The notes: a model not told the origin generated them from the sequence alone. Shown: positions 1 through 9,928, numbered from the stretch's first letter. The stretch is 64,000 nucleotides of DNA from Aquimarina sp. TRL1 (GCF_013365535.1 NZ_CP053590.1:2222501-2286500), one strand, 5' to 3'. A program made the numbers and translations.

Positions 1-1448
1 ATGAAAAAGCGGCATACTATTACGGAGTATCTTCTGCTGATTATGCTCGTTTTGCTGAAGAAAAATCAAAAGAAGTGAGCTCTTTTCTGGCTTTAGAAAA
101 TACATTAAAACTTCAGGAAGCTGAAAATCAAAAAATACGAGTAGAAAATGAATTGAACAAAGAACGATTAAGAAGTGTGAAGTATATTTTCATTTTATGT
201 GTTATTACCATTATCGTATTGATTGTTTTTGGAGTTAATCAGTTTAAAGCTTCCAGGTATAAATCAAAAGTAAATCAGGAGTTGTCAAAAAATTATGAAG
301 CTTTGGTCGTGGCAAATAAAAAAGTTGATGAAGCATTACAGGCCAAGTCTAATTTTATGGATGCTGTAACTCACGAGTTGCTGACTCCGTTGAATACTAT
401 TAAGGGGGTTTCTTTTCTGTTGCAGAAAAAAGAGAGAAGTAAAGCAGAAGCACATCAAATGAAGCTGATCAATGTATCAAGTGACTATCTCTTAAGTATG
501 ATTGATAGTGTGATTCACCTGAATTCTTTAGATAGGGGGAAAGAACAAGTAAAGAAAGAGCTATTTAATTTTAAATTTTTACTCAATGATTTGTTGAATT
601 CTTCATTGCTAACGAAAAATAAACATGATAATAAAGTTCATTCAGATATCGATGTAAATATACCTGATATTGTATTGGGGGATATGCTAAAAGTTTCGCA
701 GGTAATTACCCACTTGTTAGACAATGCATTTAAGTTTACTGAACAAGGGGATATCTATATCAAAGCAGGTGCAAAATTCGAAAGAAATAAGGTGGTTGTA
801 AGTTGTGAGATTAAAGATACAGGTATTGGTATTTCGGAGGAGGAGAAGGGGAGTATTTTCACTAATTTTTCCCAGGGATCTGTTGCAGTGAATAGATTGT
901 ATGGAGGAGTAGGATTAGGTTTGTCAATTGTAAAAAAAATAATAGACTTATTAGAAGGAGAAATAAGAGTAGATTCAGAAAAACACAAAGGAACAACTGT
1001 TTTTGTTTGTTTTATTTTTGATAAAGCAGAAGGAATAGAAGAAATATTACCAGGAAGTAAGGAAGTAGTACACCCCGAAGAAAAAATTAATGTTTTGTTG
1101 GTAGAAGACAATAAAGTAAATCAGCTGATAACAGAAAAAATTATTACTAATTATGGGTTTCGTTGTGATTCTGCGAATGATGGGGAAGAAGCGGTGGCAT
1201 TAGCAGCAAAAAATGAATATGCGTTGATTTTGATGGATGTAATGATGCCTAAGATGGATGGTTTTGAAGCTACAAAACATATTAAAGGGAATAATAAAGA
1301 TATTCCTGTAGTTGCCTTAACGGCATTGTCAGAAGAATTAAATAAGAAAAAATTTAATGAAGTAGGGATAGAAGAAGTGTTGAATAAACCAGTAAATCCT
1401 GAAAAACTATACCAAACAATTGTCAAGTATAAAAGATCGATGTCATGA
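1..1448 (+). CDS. Hybrid histidine kinase, 5'-partial
   Basis: The frame is open from the first full codon at position 3, so the gene starts upstream of the window; the GTG at 75 is not its start. What is visible is the end of a TPR-like helical region, a coiled coil, one membrane segment (about 180-240), a HisKA domain with the phospho-histidine in THELLTPLN, a HATPase with N box DNAFKFT and G boxes DTGIG and GGVGLGLS, and a C-terminal receiver whose phospho-acceptor Asp lies in LMDVMMPKMDG and whose conserved Lys lies in NKPVNPE. No DNA-binding output domain is present, so phosphotransfer to a partner or self-regulation is expected. The HisKA motif has L-T where most kinases have R-T. It is a close paralogue of the next gene, with near-identical receiver domains, which points to a tandem duplication. 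Confidence 0.93.
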   Translation, partial: EKAAYYYGVSSADYARFAEEKSKEVSSFLALENTLKLQEAENQKIRVENELNKERLRSVKYIFILCVITIIVLIVFGVNQFKASRYKSKVNQELSKNYEALVVANKKVDEALQAKSNFMDAVTHELLTPLNTIKGVSFLLQKKERSKAEAHQMKLINVSSDYLLSMIDSVIHLNSLDRGKEQVKKELFNFKFLLNDLLNSSLLTKNKHDNKVHSDIDVNIPDIVLGDMLKVSQVITHLLDNAFKFTEQGDIYIKAGAKFERNKVVVSCEIKDTGIGISEEEKGSIFTNFSQGSVAVNRLYGGVGLGLSIVKKIIDLLEGEIRVDSEKHKGTTVFVCFIFDKAEGIEEILPGSKEVVHPEEKINVLLVEDNKVNQLITEKIITNYGFRCDSANDGEEAVALAAKNEYALILMDVMMPKMDGFEATKHIKGNNKDIPVVALTALSEELNKKKFNEVGIEEVLNKPVNPEKLYQTIVKYKRSMS

Positions 1449-1632
1449 TTTCTTTTAATGATTTTAATATAGATACTCTCCTTGTCGGCTATATAAAAAA
1501 AAACACAACCTGTTGCAATATAGTGTTATATGAAAGTTGCTTTTTTTAAAAACAGCATGTCTTAAAAAGAGATAAATCCTTAATTAATTACGTTTTATAC
1601 TGGTTTTTAGTAAGTTAATACAGTAAATAGTG

Positions 1633-1640
1633 TATTTTTG
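1633..1640 (+). promoter_or_regulatory. Candidate Bacteroidota -7 element for second hybrid kinase
   Basis: TATTTTTG matches the TAnnTTTG consensus of the Bacteroidota housekeeping sigma factor and lies 37 nt before the ATG at 1678. No TTG sits at the ideal 19-nt spacing, so this is a half-match. Confidence 0.4.
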
Positions 1641-1677
1641 TAGTTCGTTATACACAATTTATTAAAAGGATTTATTG

Positions 1678-3894
1678 ATGAGATTTTTATTTGTGTTTTG
1701 TTGTTGTTGGATGCTGAGCTTTGGAAACGGAGTCTTGGGAAAAACAAGCAATTCTCAAATTAACAAAGAGTATGTAGAGAAATTACTCGAAAAATCTTCC
1801 ACCTATTTAAAAAGCTCCCATAAAGATGTAAAAGAAAAAGGGATCAAATTGCTTAATTTTTTAGAAGTATTGGTAAAGGATCAGCAAGATGCATATCTAA
1901 AATTGAAAGTAAATAGCGCCAAGATTGATTTTTTCTTAAATAATAGGGATACAATTTATGCAAAACAGTATATAGATAAAAACTTTGAATTAATTGATAG
2001 GATAAAAGATGAAAGAGAACTGGGGCTGAATTATGAAGTGCTAGGGGTTTTAATGTCATTGCAAGGAAAAAAGGAAGCGGCAAAGGCTGCTTATATCAAA
2101 GCAAAGGATAAGTTGAGTGAATTTGGAAAACCAGCTGACAGAATAGATATAAATTATAATCTGGCGATTATTCTTTTGAGAGAAGAAGCATGGAAAGCAT
2201 CAAGAGAACATGCGCTGGCATCTTTAAAAGCAATTAAAGAAACAGGAGTAAAAAAAGATCGTGTAAAAAGGCTTCAGATGATGTTGGCGACAAGTCATAT
2301 TTATTTAGGAGAATATGTTGCTGCTCAGGCTAGTTTTGATTCAATTTTACAAGATGCATATTACAAACCTGATCAGTACAACTTTGAAGGATTGTTTAGT
2401 CATACCAAGGGAATCTATTTTGAAGAGAAAAATGAGCTTAAAAAAGCAGCATTCCATTATAGAGAATCTTCTAAGCATTACAAGAAGTATGCTTATGAAA
2501 AAATGAATGAAATTAGTAGTTCAATAGCATTGGAGAATAAACTTCGCCTACAGGAAAAAGAAAATGATAAAATCCGGGTTGAAAATGAATTGAATAAAGA
2601 ACGCTTAAAAAGTACGAAGTACCTCTTTATACTTTGTATGATAGTAATTGCAATTTTGATTGTTTTTGGTGCAAACCAGTTTAAAGCGGTAAGGTATAAA
2701 ACAAAAGTAAATCAACAACTGACAAAAAATTATGAAGATCTGGTGCTGGCAAATAAAAAGGTAGATCTGGCATATCAGGCAAAATCTGATTTCATGGATG
2801 CAATTACTCATGAATTGTTGACTCCGCTTAATACAATAAAGGGAATTTCTTTTTTGTTGCAAAAGAGAAAAAAGAATACCGAAGAAGAACATCAAATGAA
2901 ATTAATCAATTTATCCAGTGATTATCTGTTGGAGATGATTAATGATGTAATTCATTTGAATGCATTAAATAACGGGGGAGAGGAAATTAAGAGAGAACCT
3001 TTTAATCTCAATTTTTTGATAAAGGATTTAGTAGCTTCTTCTTTAGTTACTAAAAATAATAAGAATAATAAGATTCACTGTACCTTAGATGATAAGATTC
3101 CAGAAGTTTTATCAGGGGATATGCTAAAAGTATCTCGGGTAGTTACTCATTTATTGGATAATGCATTAAAATTTACAAAAGAAGGAGATGTTTACGTGTC
3201 GACTTCTTTGTTGCATAGCGGAAAAGAAACAGTAGATGTGCGGTTTGTTATAAAGGACACTGGCAGGGGAATGTCTGATAAAGAACGACAGCAAATCTTT
3301 GATATTTTTAATCAGGGATCTGTAAAAGTAAACAGAGAATATGGAGGTGTAGGTTTGGGGTTGTCGATTGTAAAAAAAATACTTACCCTATTAGAAGGAG
3401 AGGCTACCGTGGAATCCAGTTTGGGGAAAGGAGCCACTTTTTCTTTTGATCTTTCATTTGGTAGGGTAGCGACACAAGATAAGCCGCAGGAAAAAGCATT
3501 GAAAAACTCCTGGTCAGAAGATAAAAGCAGATTGAATGTCTTGTTGGTAGAAGACAATAAAGTCAATCAGTTAATAACAGAAAAAATTATTACGAATTAC
3601 GGTTTTAAATGCGATTCGGCAAATGATGGTGAGGAAGCAGTTGCTCTCACCAGGGAGAAAGAGTATTCCCTTGTTTTAATGGATGTTATGATGCCCAAAA
3701 TGGACGGTTTCGAAGCAACAAAACATATTAAAGGAATGTATAAAAAACTACCGGTAATTGCTCTTACCGCTTTATCAGAAGATCTTAATAAAGAGAAGTT
3801 TGATGAAGCAGGAATAGATGAAGTATTAAGTAAGCCTGTTAACCCGGAAAAATTGTATCAGACAATCGTCCGGTATAGCAAACCTATGTCCTGA
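1678..3894 (+). CDS. TPR-containing hybrid histidine kinase
   Basis: I place the start at ATG 1678, with AAAGGA at 1665-1670; a TTG just before it is in frame but less likely. The protein has a signal peptide, TPR-like helices over about residues 40-270 in the periplasm, a short coiled coil, one membrane segment (about 293-315), HisKA with phospho-acceptor His near residue 378 (THELLTPLN), HATPase (DNALKFT, DTGRGMS, GGVGLGLS), and a receiver with phospho-acceptor Asp near residue 669. This is the Bacteroidota design of a periplasmic TPR sensor coupled to a cytoplasmic hybrid kinase. It has its own candidate promoter after a 230-nt gap from its upstream paralogue. Its last 11 bases overlap the convergent lpxB stop. 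The signal is unknown. Confidence 0.95.
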   Translation: MRFLFVFCCCWMLSFGNGVLGKTSNSQINKEYVEKLLEKSSTYLKSSHKDVKEKGIKLLNFLEVLVKDQQDAYLKLKVNSAKIDFFLNNRDTIYAKQYIDKNFELIDRIKDERELGLNYEVLGVLMSLQGKKEAAKAAYIKAKDKLSEFGKPADRIDINYNLAIILLREEAWKASREHALASLKAIKETGVKKDRVKRLQMMLATSHIYLGEYVAAQASFDSILQDAYYKPDQYNFEGLFSHTKGIYFEEKNELKKAAFHYRESSKHYKKYAYEKMNEISSSIALENKLRLQEKENDKIRVENELNKERLKSTKYLFILCMIVIAILIVFGANQFKAVRYKTKVNQQLTKNYEDLVLANKKVDLAYQAKSDFMDAITHELLTPLNTIKGISFLLQKRKKNTEEEHQMKLINLSSDYLLEMINDVIHLNALNNGGEEIKREPFNLNFLIKDLVASSLVTKNNKNNKIHCTLDDKIPEVLSGDMLKVSRVVTHLLDNALKFTKEGDVYVSTSLLHSGKETVDVRFVIKDTGRGMSDKERQQIFDIFNQGSVKVNREYGGVGLGLSIVKKILTLLEGEATVESSLGKGATFSFDLSFGRVATQDKPQEKALKNSWSEDKSRLNVLLVEDNKVNQLITEKIITNYGFKCDSANDGEEAVALTREKEYSLVLMDVMMPKMDGFEATKHIKGMYKKLPVIALTALSEDLNKEKFDEAGIDEVLSKPVNPEKLYQTIVRYSKPMS

Positions 3895-4999
3895 TAGCTT
3901 TAACAATTAATTGAGCCGTATTGTCACTTGCTCCTTTTCCTCCTAGTTTCTTTTCCAGATCATAATAGTCTAAAAATAAAACAGCCCGGTTATAGTCATC
4001 GGTAATGTGAGTTAACTCCTCTTTGAGTCGTTCGGGATTAAAATCATTTTGAATAAGCTCTTTGACAACTTCTTTCCCCATAATGAGGTTTACCAAAGAA
4101 ATAAAATCTACCTTAATAACTTTTTTAGCAATTTGATACGATATTGCATTTCCTTTATAACAGACTACTTCTGGTATTTTAAACAATGCGGTTTCCAGAG
4201 TTGCTGTTCCTGATGTGACTAAAGCAGCATTACTGTGACTCAAAAGATCATATGTCTGATTCATAACCAGATGAACTCCTTCTTTTTTTATAAAGGGAGC
4301 GTAGAAAGAAGCATCTTGGCTGGGAGCTCCGGCAATGATAAATTGATACTTAGGGAAGTCATCGACTATACTGAGCATTACTTCCAGCATTTTTCTTATT
4401 TCCTGCTTCCTGCTTCCCGGAAGAATAGCAATAATAGGTCGGTCGTCCAATCCGTTTTTTTCTTTAAAAGCTTCGGGAAGCATTAATTTATGCTGTCCGA
4501 TAGCATCGATTAAAGGGTGTCCTACGAAATGAACAGGGAATTTATGTTTGTCCTCATAAAATGATTTTTCAAAAGGAAGAATGACGTACATGGCATCGAT
4601 ACACTTTTTAATTCCTTTTATTCTTCCTTCTTTCCATGCCCATATTTGTGGAGAAATATAGTAATGCGTTTTGAAACCTTGTTCTTTAGCCCATTTGGCA
4701 ATGCGTAAATTAAAACCTGGATAGTCAATAAATATTAAGGCGTCTGGCTGAAAATCAGTAACATCTTTTTTGCAGGTCTTAATATTTTTAAGAATCGTAG
4801 ATAGGTTAAAAAGAACTTCAATAAACCCCATAAAGGCAAGTTCCTTATAATGCTTAACGAGGGTTCCTCCGACAGCACTCATTAAATCCCCTCCCCAAAA
4901 TCGAAATTCAGCATCAGGATCTTCCTTAAGAATTGATTTCATAAGATTGGCTCCATGAAGATCTCCGGAAGCCTCTCCGGCAATAAGATAGTATTTCAT
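3884..4999 (-). CDS. lpxB: Lipid-A-disaccharide synthase
   Basis: Glycosyltransferase family 19 enzyme that joins UDP-2,3-diacylglucosamine to lipid X to make the lipid A disaccharide on the inner face of the inner membrane. Length (371 aa) is normal for the family. Visible motifs: GEASGD (8-13), FIDYPGFN (90-97), the GHP motif (160-162), LPGSR (193-197) and the nucleotide-sugar motif SGTATLE (263-269). It is the last gene of the minus-strand set surE, small membrane protein, lpxB, a grouping familiar from Flavobacteriia, with a 168-nt gap before it. Its stop overlaps the end of the convergent hybrid kinase by 11 nt. Confidence 0.96.
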   Translation of the reverse strand: MKYYLIAGEASGDLHGANLMKSILKEDPDAEFRFWGGDLMSAVGGTLVKHYKELAFMGFIEVLFNLSTILKNIKTCKKDVTDFQPDALIFIDYPGFNLRIAKWAKEQGFKTHYYISPQIWAWKEGRIKGIKKCIDAMYVILPFEKSFYEDKHKFPVHFVGHPLIDAIGQHKLMLPEAFKEKNGLDDRPIIAILPGSRKQEIRKMLEVMLSIVDDFPKYQFIIAGAPSQDASFYAPFIKKEGVHLVMNQTYDLLSHSNAALVTSGTATLETALFKIPEVVCYKGNAISYQIAKKVIKVDFISLVNLIMGKEVVKELIQNDFNPERLKEELTHITDDYNRAVLFLDYYDLEKKLGGKGASDNTAQLIVKAIRT

Positions 5000-5167
5000 G
5001 TGTTTTAATAGTTTTTAGTTGTCACATGATGCCCTGGATATCAATGAATATTACTTTATATGAGGTATCTATTTAATCTCGTAGGCATTATATTGTTATA
5101 AGTTATAAATTTTAATTTTGTGTACGATTTATAAACTCGCTTCCTCCTTTAATTAGTATAGCCCTGT

Positions 5168-5464
5168 CTAAATAAATTTACTAATTGCTACGCATATGGC
5201 TGCTATAATGGTAGCAAGAAGTACGCCACGTGCTTTATATGGCATATTTTTTTTGATAAAAAGGAAAAAAACAATCAAATTTAGGATAGCTCCCAAAACC
5301 AGTAGACTCCCGATTGTTCCATTCTGTACGGAGGCTGACAATGTCTCTGATAAGGATAGACCGTTAGGGCTTAGATAAGAAAATAGTAAAGTGCATATGA
5401 TTACTCCGATACTATTGGCGATAAGCCCTACAATAAAACCAATTCCAATTTCTTTTTTAATCAT
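5168..5464 (-). CDS. Small three-TM membrane protein
   Basis: 98 residues with three hydrophobic segments at about 8-31, 50-71 and 78-98, and little else. Its ATG overlaps the last 8 nt of surE, so the two are translationally coupled in one operon, with lpxB downstream. The position between surE and lpxB makes it a likely conserved flavobacterial membrane protein, but I do not recognise a functional family. No catalytic motif is visible. Confidence 0.8.
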   Translation of the reverse strand: MIKKEIGIGFIVGLIANSIGVIICTLLFSYLSPNGLSLSETLSASVQNGTIGSLLVLGAILNLIVFFLFIKKNMPYKARGVLLATIIAAICVAISKFI

Positions 5465-6239
5465 TTAAATTCCAGTTGTTTAATTCTTGTATAAAATGGT
5501 GAGCTGTTAGGTCGAATTGAGTGGGTACAATAGAAATATACCCGTTCTGTAAAGCCCATTCATCTGTGTCTTCTCCTTTGTCTTCATTGATAAACTTGCC
5601 GGTTAACCAATAATAATCGCGTCCCATAGGGTTTGTTCTCTTGTCAAAATCTTCTACCCAATGAGCATTTGCCTGCCTGCATATTTTAGTACCTTTGATA
5701 GCGTCTCTATCCAGATTTGGTATATTTACATTGAGAACAATTCCTTTTGGCAGCCCATTAGCAATCACATTTTTAACAATGTTTTTTACAAATTTCTTAG
5801 AAGGTTCAAAGTTGGCATTCATAGAATAATCTAATAATGAGAAACCAATAGCAGGAATCCCTTCGATTCCCGCTTCAACGGCAGCACTCATGGTTCCTGA
5901 ATAAATTACATTTATAGCAGAATTAGAACCGTGATTAATACCGCTTACGCATAGATCGGGTTTGCGTGGTAGAATTTGTCGGGTAGCCATTTTGACACAA
6001 TCAACAGGAGTACCAGAACAGCTATATTCCTTCTGAGGGGCTTCCTTGTCGATTACAATAGCATCGCAGTATAAAGTGTTGTTGATTGTAATCGCATGCC
6101 CCATAGCGCTTTGCGGGCTATCTGGAGCTACCACCACCACTTCCCCTATTTCATTCATAACTTCAATTAACGCTCTGATTCCTGGCGCTGTGATTCCATC
6201 ATCATTTGTAACTAAGATAAGAGGTTTTTTAGTAGACAT
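5457..6239 (-). CDS. surE: 5'/3'-nucleotidase SurE
   Basis: Metal-dependent survival protein SurE, which dephosphorylates nucleoside monophosphates. The N-terminal metal site TNDDGITAPG (residues 11-20, with Asp13 and Asp14), APDSPQSAMGHAIT and SGINHGSN are the diagnostic motifs, and the 260-residue length is typical. It heads the minus-strand operon and overlaps the next gene by 8 nt (stop TAA inside ATGATTAA). Confidence 0.97.
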   Translation of the reverse strand: MSTKKPLILVTNDDGITAPGIRALIEVMNEIGEVVVVAPDSPQSAMGHAITINNTLYCDAIVIDKEAPQKEYSCSGTPVDCVKMATRQILPRKPDLCVSGINHGSNSAINVIYSGTMSAAVEAGIEGIPAIGFSLLDYSMNANFEPSKKFVKNIVKNVIANGLPKGIVLNVNIPNLDRDAIKGTKICRQANAHWVEDFDKRTNPMGRDYYWLTGKFINEDKGEDTDEWALQNGYISIVPTQFDLTAHHFIQELNNWNLND

Positions 6240-6566
6240 AAGAAGGATTTTTTTGTAAAAATATTGAATATTATCGTATAAATACAGGCTTCAGATCTTA
6301 ATTCATGATGGAAATATTTATTTTATTGATCCAGATATGAAAACAAGGGAATGTGTGGTAGAATTCCCTGCTTTTGTATCTGGTTTTTGAAGAAAAAAAC
6401 AATCTTAACTTTTTGTAACATCCGTATTTTTTTTTCGTTTTTATAAAAGGTGTGTGAACATCGTCAGGGGATAATATTAGTTGTTTTAAAAAATATTTAG
6501 TAATATTACTTACTATTGGCATAGTGTGCCCCCTATTGTGTCTTGAATTTACAAAATAATAAGCGT
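6240..6566. other. Divergent intergenic region between surE and protease
   Basis: AT-rich spacer expected to hold the promoters of the surE operon (minus) and the protease gene (plus). I find no convincing TTG-N19-TAnnTTTG pair on either strand. A 74-codon minus-strand frame (6298-6522) lacks protein-like composition and was not called. Confidence 0.5.
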
Positions 6567-8702
6567 ATGAAAAAGAGTGCTCTGGTATTGATGCTTACCG
6601 TGATTGTTTCTGCTGTTTCCTGCAGTTTTACTACCAAAAACCAAACAGATCCCGATAAGGATAAGTTATTGATTGATTTAATTAGTTATGTACTTAGTAA
6701 AGGACATTATGATGCTAAAGATATAAATGACTCCTTCTCTAAAGGTGTTTATAAGGATTATGTAGAAGCGTTAGATCCTCTGAAAAGATTTTTTTATAAA
6801 AGTGATATAGAGGAATTTAAGAAATACGAAACACTAATTGATGATCAGATAAAAAATAAAGATATTTCTTTTTTTAACCTGACTTATTCCCGTTTGCAAA
6901 AGCGAATAGGAGAAGCAAGTGTATTATATCAGGAAATTTTAGATACACCTTTTAATTTTGATAAAAAAGAATCCATAAATACAGATTATGAAAATTCTTC
7001 TTATGTTACCAATAAAGAAGAGATGAAAGAAAGATGGCGTTTACAGTTAAAGTTTAACTCGTTATCTGGCTATTATGATAAGGTAGAAGAACAAATTGAT
7101 TCTCTGACGAAAAATGATACATACAAACGAAAAACAGCTGTAGAATTAGAAGGAGAAGCAAGAGAAATAACACGAACGTCACTAAAAGAATATTTTGATG
7201 TAGCGAGTGATTTAGAAAGAAAAGACTGGTTTTCTATTTATATTAATTCTATTGCAGAAGAATTTGATCCGCACACGTATTATTTTGCACCTCAGGATAA
7301 AGATCGTTTTGATATAGCGATGTCAGGTAAGTTGGAAGGGATAGGAGCACGTTTGCAAAAAAAGAATGGAAATGTCAATATTGTAGAAATCATTTCCGGA
7401 GGACCTGTATGGAGAGACAATAAAGTACAGGTAGGAGATATTATTATGAAAGTTAGACAGGAAGACGAGCTGGAGGCGGTAAGTATTGGAGGAATGAGGC
7501 TTGATGATGCGATTACTTTGATCAAAGGGCCTAAGGGAACTAAGGTTATTTTGACAATTAAAAAAGTTGACGGAACTGTAGAAAATATAGAGATTACCAG
7601 AGATGTTATAGAACTTGAAGAAACCTATGCAAAATCTTCAATGGTTAAGAAAAATGGAAAGACATATGGCGTAATTAATCTGCCGAAGTTTTATTTCAAT
7701 ATGCAAGATTACAATCAACGTAATGCGGCAAATGATGTAAAGAAGGAAATAGTACATCTAAAAGAACAGGATATGGATGGTCTTGTGATCGACCTGAGAG
7801 GGAATGGTGGAGGTTCCCTTCAGACGGTAGTAGATATCGCTGGGTTGTTTATTGATAAAGGACCTATTGTGCAGGTGAGAACAAAAGGAGAATCTCCAGA
7901 AGTGTTGAGTGATAGAGATAGAAGTATTTTGTGGGATGGACCTTTAGTAATTTTGGTAAATGAATTATCGGCATCTGCATCAGAGATACTAGCCGCAGCT
8001 ATGCAGGACTATAAAAGAGCTATTATTATAGGAAGTAAGCAGACGTATGGAAAAGGGACTGTCCAAAATGTAATGGATCTTAATCGTTGGATGAGAAGTA
8101 ATGATTTTGGTGATCTTGGGGCATTAAAATTAACCACTCAGAAATTTTATAGAGTAAATGGAGGGTCTACGCAGTTAGAAGGAGTGAAGAGTGATGTAGT
8201 CGTTCCGGATAGATATAGTTATATAGATATTGGAGAAAAAGACCAGGAAAACCCACTGCCATGGGACAAAATCCCTGCTGCGGATTATACCCTGTGGGAT
8301 GGTTATATAGATTTTGAGGAAACGATTACTAGAAGTAAGGACCGTATGGCACAAAGTGAGCAGTTAAAGCTGATCGATGAAAATGCAAAGTGGGTACGTG
8401 AAAAAAGAGATATCGACACATATTCTCTAAATTATGATGATTATAAGGCAAGTAGAGCTCAGAATGAGGATCAGGCAAAGCGCTTTGATGCAATTTATGA
8501 CTATAAAACAACATTGACATTTCAATCACTTCCTTATGAGCGGGAGCTAATCCAAAAGGATACCGTACTGGCAGAAAAGCGAAAAAGGTGGCACGAAAAC
8601 CTTAGTAAGGATGTCTATGTAGAAGAAGCTTTGAGTGTGTTAGAGGATATGAAAATTAATAACATAAGAAAGTCAAAGAGTTCTCTTTCTCTCAAAAATT
8701 AA
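6567..8702 (+). CDS. prc: C-terminal processing (tail-specific) protease, S41 family
   Basis: Start chosen at ATG 6567, which puts a lipoprotein-type signal (MKKSALVLMLTVIVSAVSC) at the N terminus; the open frame extends to a TTG at 6543. Order of parts: N-terminal helical domain, PDZ domain (around VEIISGGPVWRDNKVQVGD), S41 peptidase core (DLRGNGGG), and a C-terminal region like that of E. coli Prc/Tsp. The catalytic Ser is in the second half of NELSASASEI and the Lys is in TYGKGTVQ, the Ser/Lys dyad of Prc. The product is a periplasmic or outer-membrane lipoprotein that trims or degrades proteins from their C terminus. The next gene begins 8 nt after the stop, so the two form an operon. Confidence 0.94.
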   Translation: MKKSALVLMLTVIVSAVSCSFTTKNQTDPDKDKLLIDLISYVLSKGHYDAKDINDSFSKGVYKDYVEALDPLKRFFYKSDIEEFKKYETLIDDQIKNKDISFFNLTYSRLQKRIGEASVLYQEILDTPFNFDKKESINTDYENSSYVTNKEEMKERWRLQLKFNSLSGYYDKVEEQIDSLTKNDTYKRKTAVELEGEAREITRTSLKEYFDVASDLERKDWFSIYINSIAEEFDPHTYYFAPQDKDRFDIAMSGKLEGIGARLQKKNGNVNIVEIISGGPVWRDNKVQVGDIIMKVRQEDELEAVSIGGMRLDDAITLIKGPKGTKVILTIKKVDGTVENIEITRDVIELEETYAKSSMVKKNGKTYGVINLPKFYFNMQDYNQRNAANDVKKEIVHLKEQDMDGLVIDLRGNGGGSLQTVVDIAGLFIDKGPIVQVRTKGESPEVLSDRDRSILWDGPLVILVNELSASASEILAAAMQDYKRAIIIGSKQTYGKGTVQNVMDLNRWMRSNDFGDLGALKLTTQKFYRVNGGSTQLEGVKSDVVVPDRYSYIDIGEKDQENPLPWDKIPAADYTLWDGYIDFEETITRSKDRMAQSEQLKLIDENAKWVREKRDIDTYSLNYDDYKASRAQNEDQAKRFDAIYDYKTTLTFQSLPYERELIQKDTVLAEKRKRWHENLSKDVYVEEALSVLEDMKINNIRKSKSSLSLKN

Positions 8703-8710
8703 AAATATAC

Positions 8711-9826
8711 ATGCTAGAAGAACAATCAAACTCATTAAGTAGATTGGCGCTCCAAAGATTTAAAAAGAATCTTTGGGGCGTTTTAAGTTTTTGGTTTATT
8801 CTTTTTTGTGGGATTATAGCGGTTTTTGCGTATTTAATTGCACCAGATAACTCCCAGAATGCAAATAAAATGCATTTGTCTATACATTCTAAGCCTCCGG
8901 GGTTTTCTGTAAAAATTTTGACATTGCCAGCAAAAGATGAAGCCAGTCAAAACTGGGGTGATAAAGCGTTTTTTGGAGAGAAAAATAGTGGTATTGAAAT
9001 CCCGATAGAACAGTATGAAGTTGCTGATACTACCGTAACGATTCTCCCATATGCAGATGGGGCTTTAGCTGGTATGAAAAAAGAATATGGAGTTTCGCGC
9101 TTTAAGGAGGTAAGTACCGGAGAAAAAATTGAAGATCACTATATTCAGGAAAAAACATTTTTATTAGGTACAGATAAATATGGAAGAGACTTATTGAGTA
9201 GAATGCTCGTAGGGATTCGTATTTCATTTTCTATTGGTTTTGTAGCCGTTTTGATATCATTATTGCTGGGAGTGCTATTAGGGGCACTAGCAGGATATTT
9301 TGGTGGGAAAACTGATGCATTGATCATGTGGCTAATTAATGTAACCTGGTCGATTCCTACACTGTTGTTGGTTATTGCTATTACATTGGCATTAGGAAAA
9401 GGCTTTTGGCAAGTTTTTATAGCCGTTGGATTGACAATGTGGGTAGAAGTAGCACGAGTTGTTCGGGGGCAGGTTTTAGCGGTCAAAGAAATGCAATATG
9501 TAACAGCAGCTAAAGCCTTGGGATATAATCATTTTCGTATAATTACACGTCATATACTGCCGAATAGCTTAGCTCCGGTAATTGTTGTTTCTGCAGCTAA
9601 TTTTGCAGCAGCTATTCTGATAGAAAGTGGTTTGAGCTTTCTGGGGATAGGGGCGCAACCTCCTACACCTAGTTGGGGGGCAATGATTAAAGATCATTAT
9701 TCATATATTATTTTAGGAAAAGCATATCTGGCAATTATTCCGGGAATAGGGATTATGAGTTTGGTGATGGCATTTATGTTGCTGGGGAATGCATTACGCG
9801 ATGCATTGGATGTTAGAAGAGGCTAG
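8711..9826 (+). CDS. ABC transporter permease, DppC/OppC family
   Basis: Inner-membrane permease of peptide/nickel type. The N-terminal segment (about 26-46) is followed by a periplasmic insert of about 90 residues, then GTDKYGRDLLSRMLVGIRISFSIG and the binding-protein-dependent transport core, including the EAA-like loop (around TAAKALGYNHFRIITRHILPN) that docks to an ATPase, and the family signature GLSFLGIGAQPPTPSWG. No DppB, ATPase or substrate-binding gene is adjacent. Instead it is coupled to the S41 protease gene. Function beyond membrane transport of peptides is inference. Confidence 0.92.
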   Translation: MLEEQSNSLSRLALQRFKKNLWGVLSFWFILFCGIIAVFAYLIAPDNSQNANKMHLSIHSKPPGFSVKILTLPAKDEASQNWGDKAFFGEKNSGIEIPIEQYEVADTTVTILPYADGALAGMKKEYGVSRFKEVSTGEKIEDHYIQEKTFLLGTDKYGRDLLSRMLVGIRISFSIGFVAVLISLLLGVLLGALAGYFGGKTDALIMWLINVTWSIPTLLLVIAITLALGKGFWQVFIAVGLTMWVEVARVVRGQVLAVKEMQYVTAAKALGYNHFRIITRHILPNSLAPVIVVSAANFAAAILIESGLSFLGIGAQPPTPSWGAMIKDHYSYIILGKAYLAIIPGIGIMSLVMAFMLLGNALRDALDVRRG

Positions 9827-9892
9827 TTCTATAAAGTAGAAAAGCTAGAATGGAATTGCAGACAGGATTAAGAAAAAAGCTGGTCTCATTAG

Positions 9893-9928
9893 GAAAAAAT
9901 GCCCCGAATATTTATAGACACTCGGGGC
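9893..9928 (-). terminator. Rho-independent terminator (minus strand)
   Basis: Read on the minus strand, GCCCCGA and TCGGGGC form a 7-bp GC-rich stem with a 14-nt loop, followed by ATTTTTTCC. It lies about 140 nt beyond the stop of the VKOR fusion gene and therefore leaves room for a small downstream transcript part. On the plus strand no T-run follows, so it is directional. Confidence 0.75.

Noticed and set aside
6298..6522. 74-codon minus-strand frame upstream of the protease
   Set aside because: Looks like AT-rich spacer translated by chance; many Lys, Phe and Ile without pattern.
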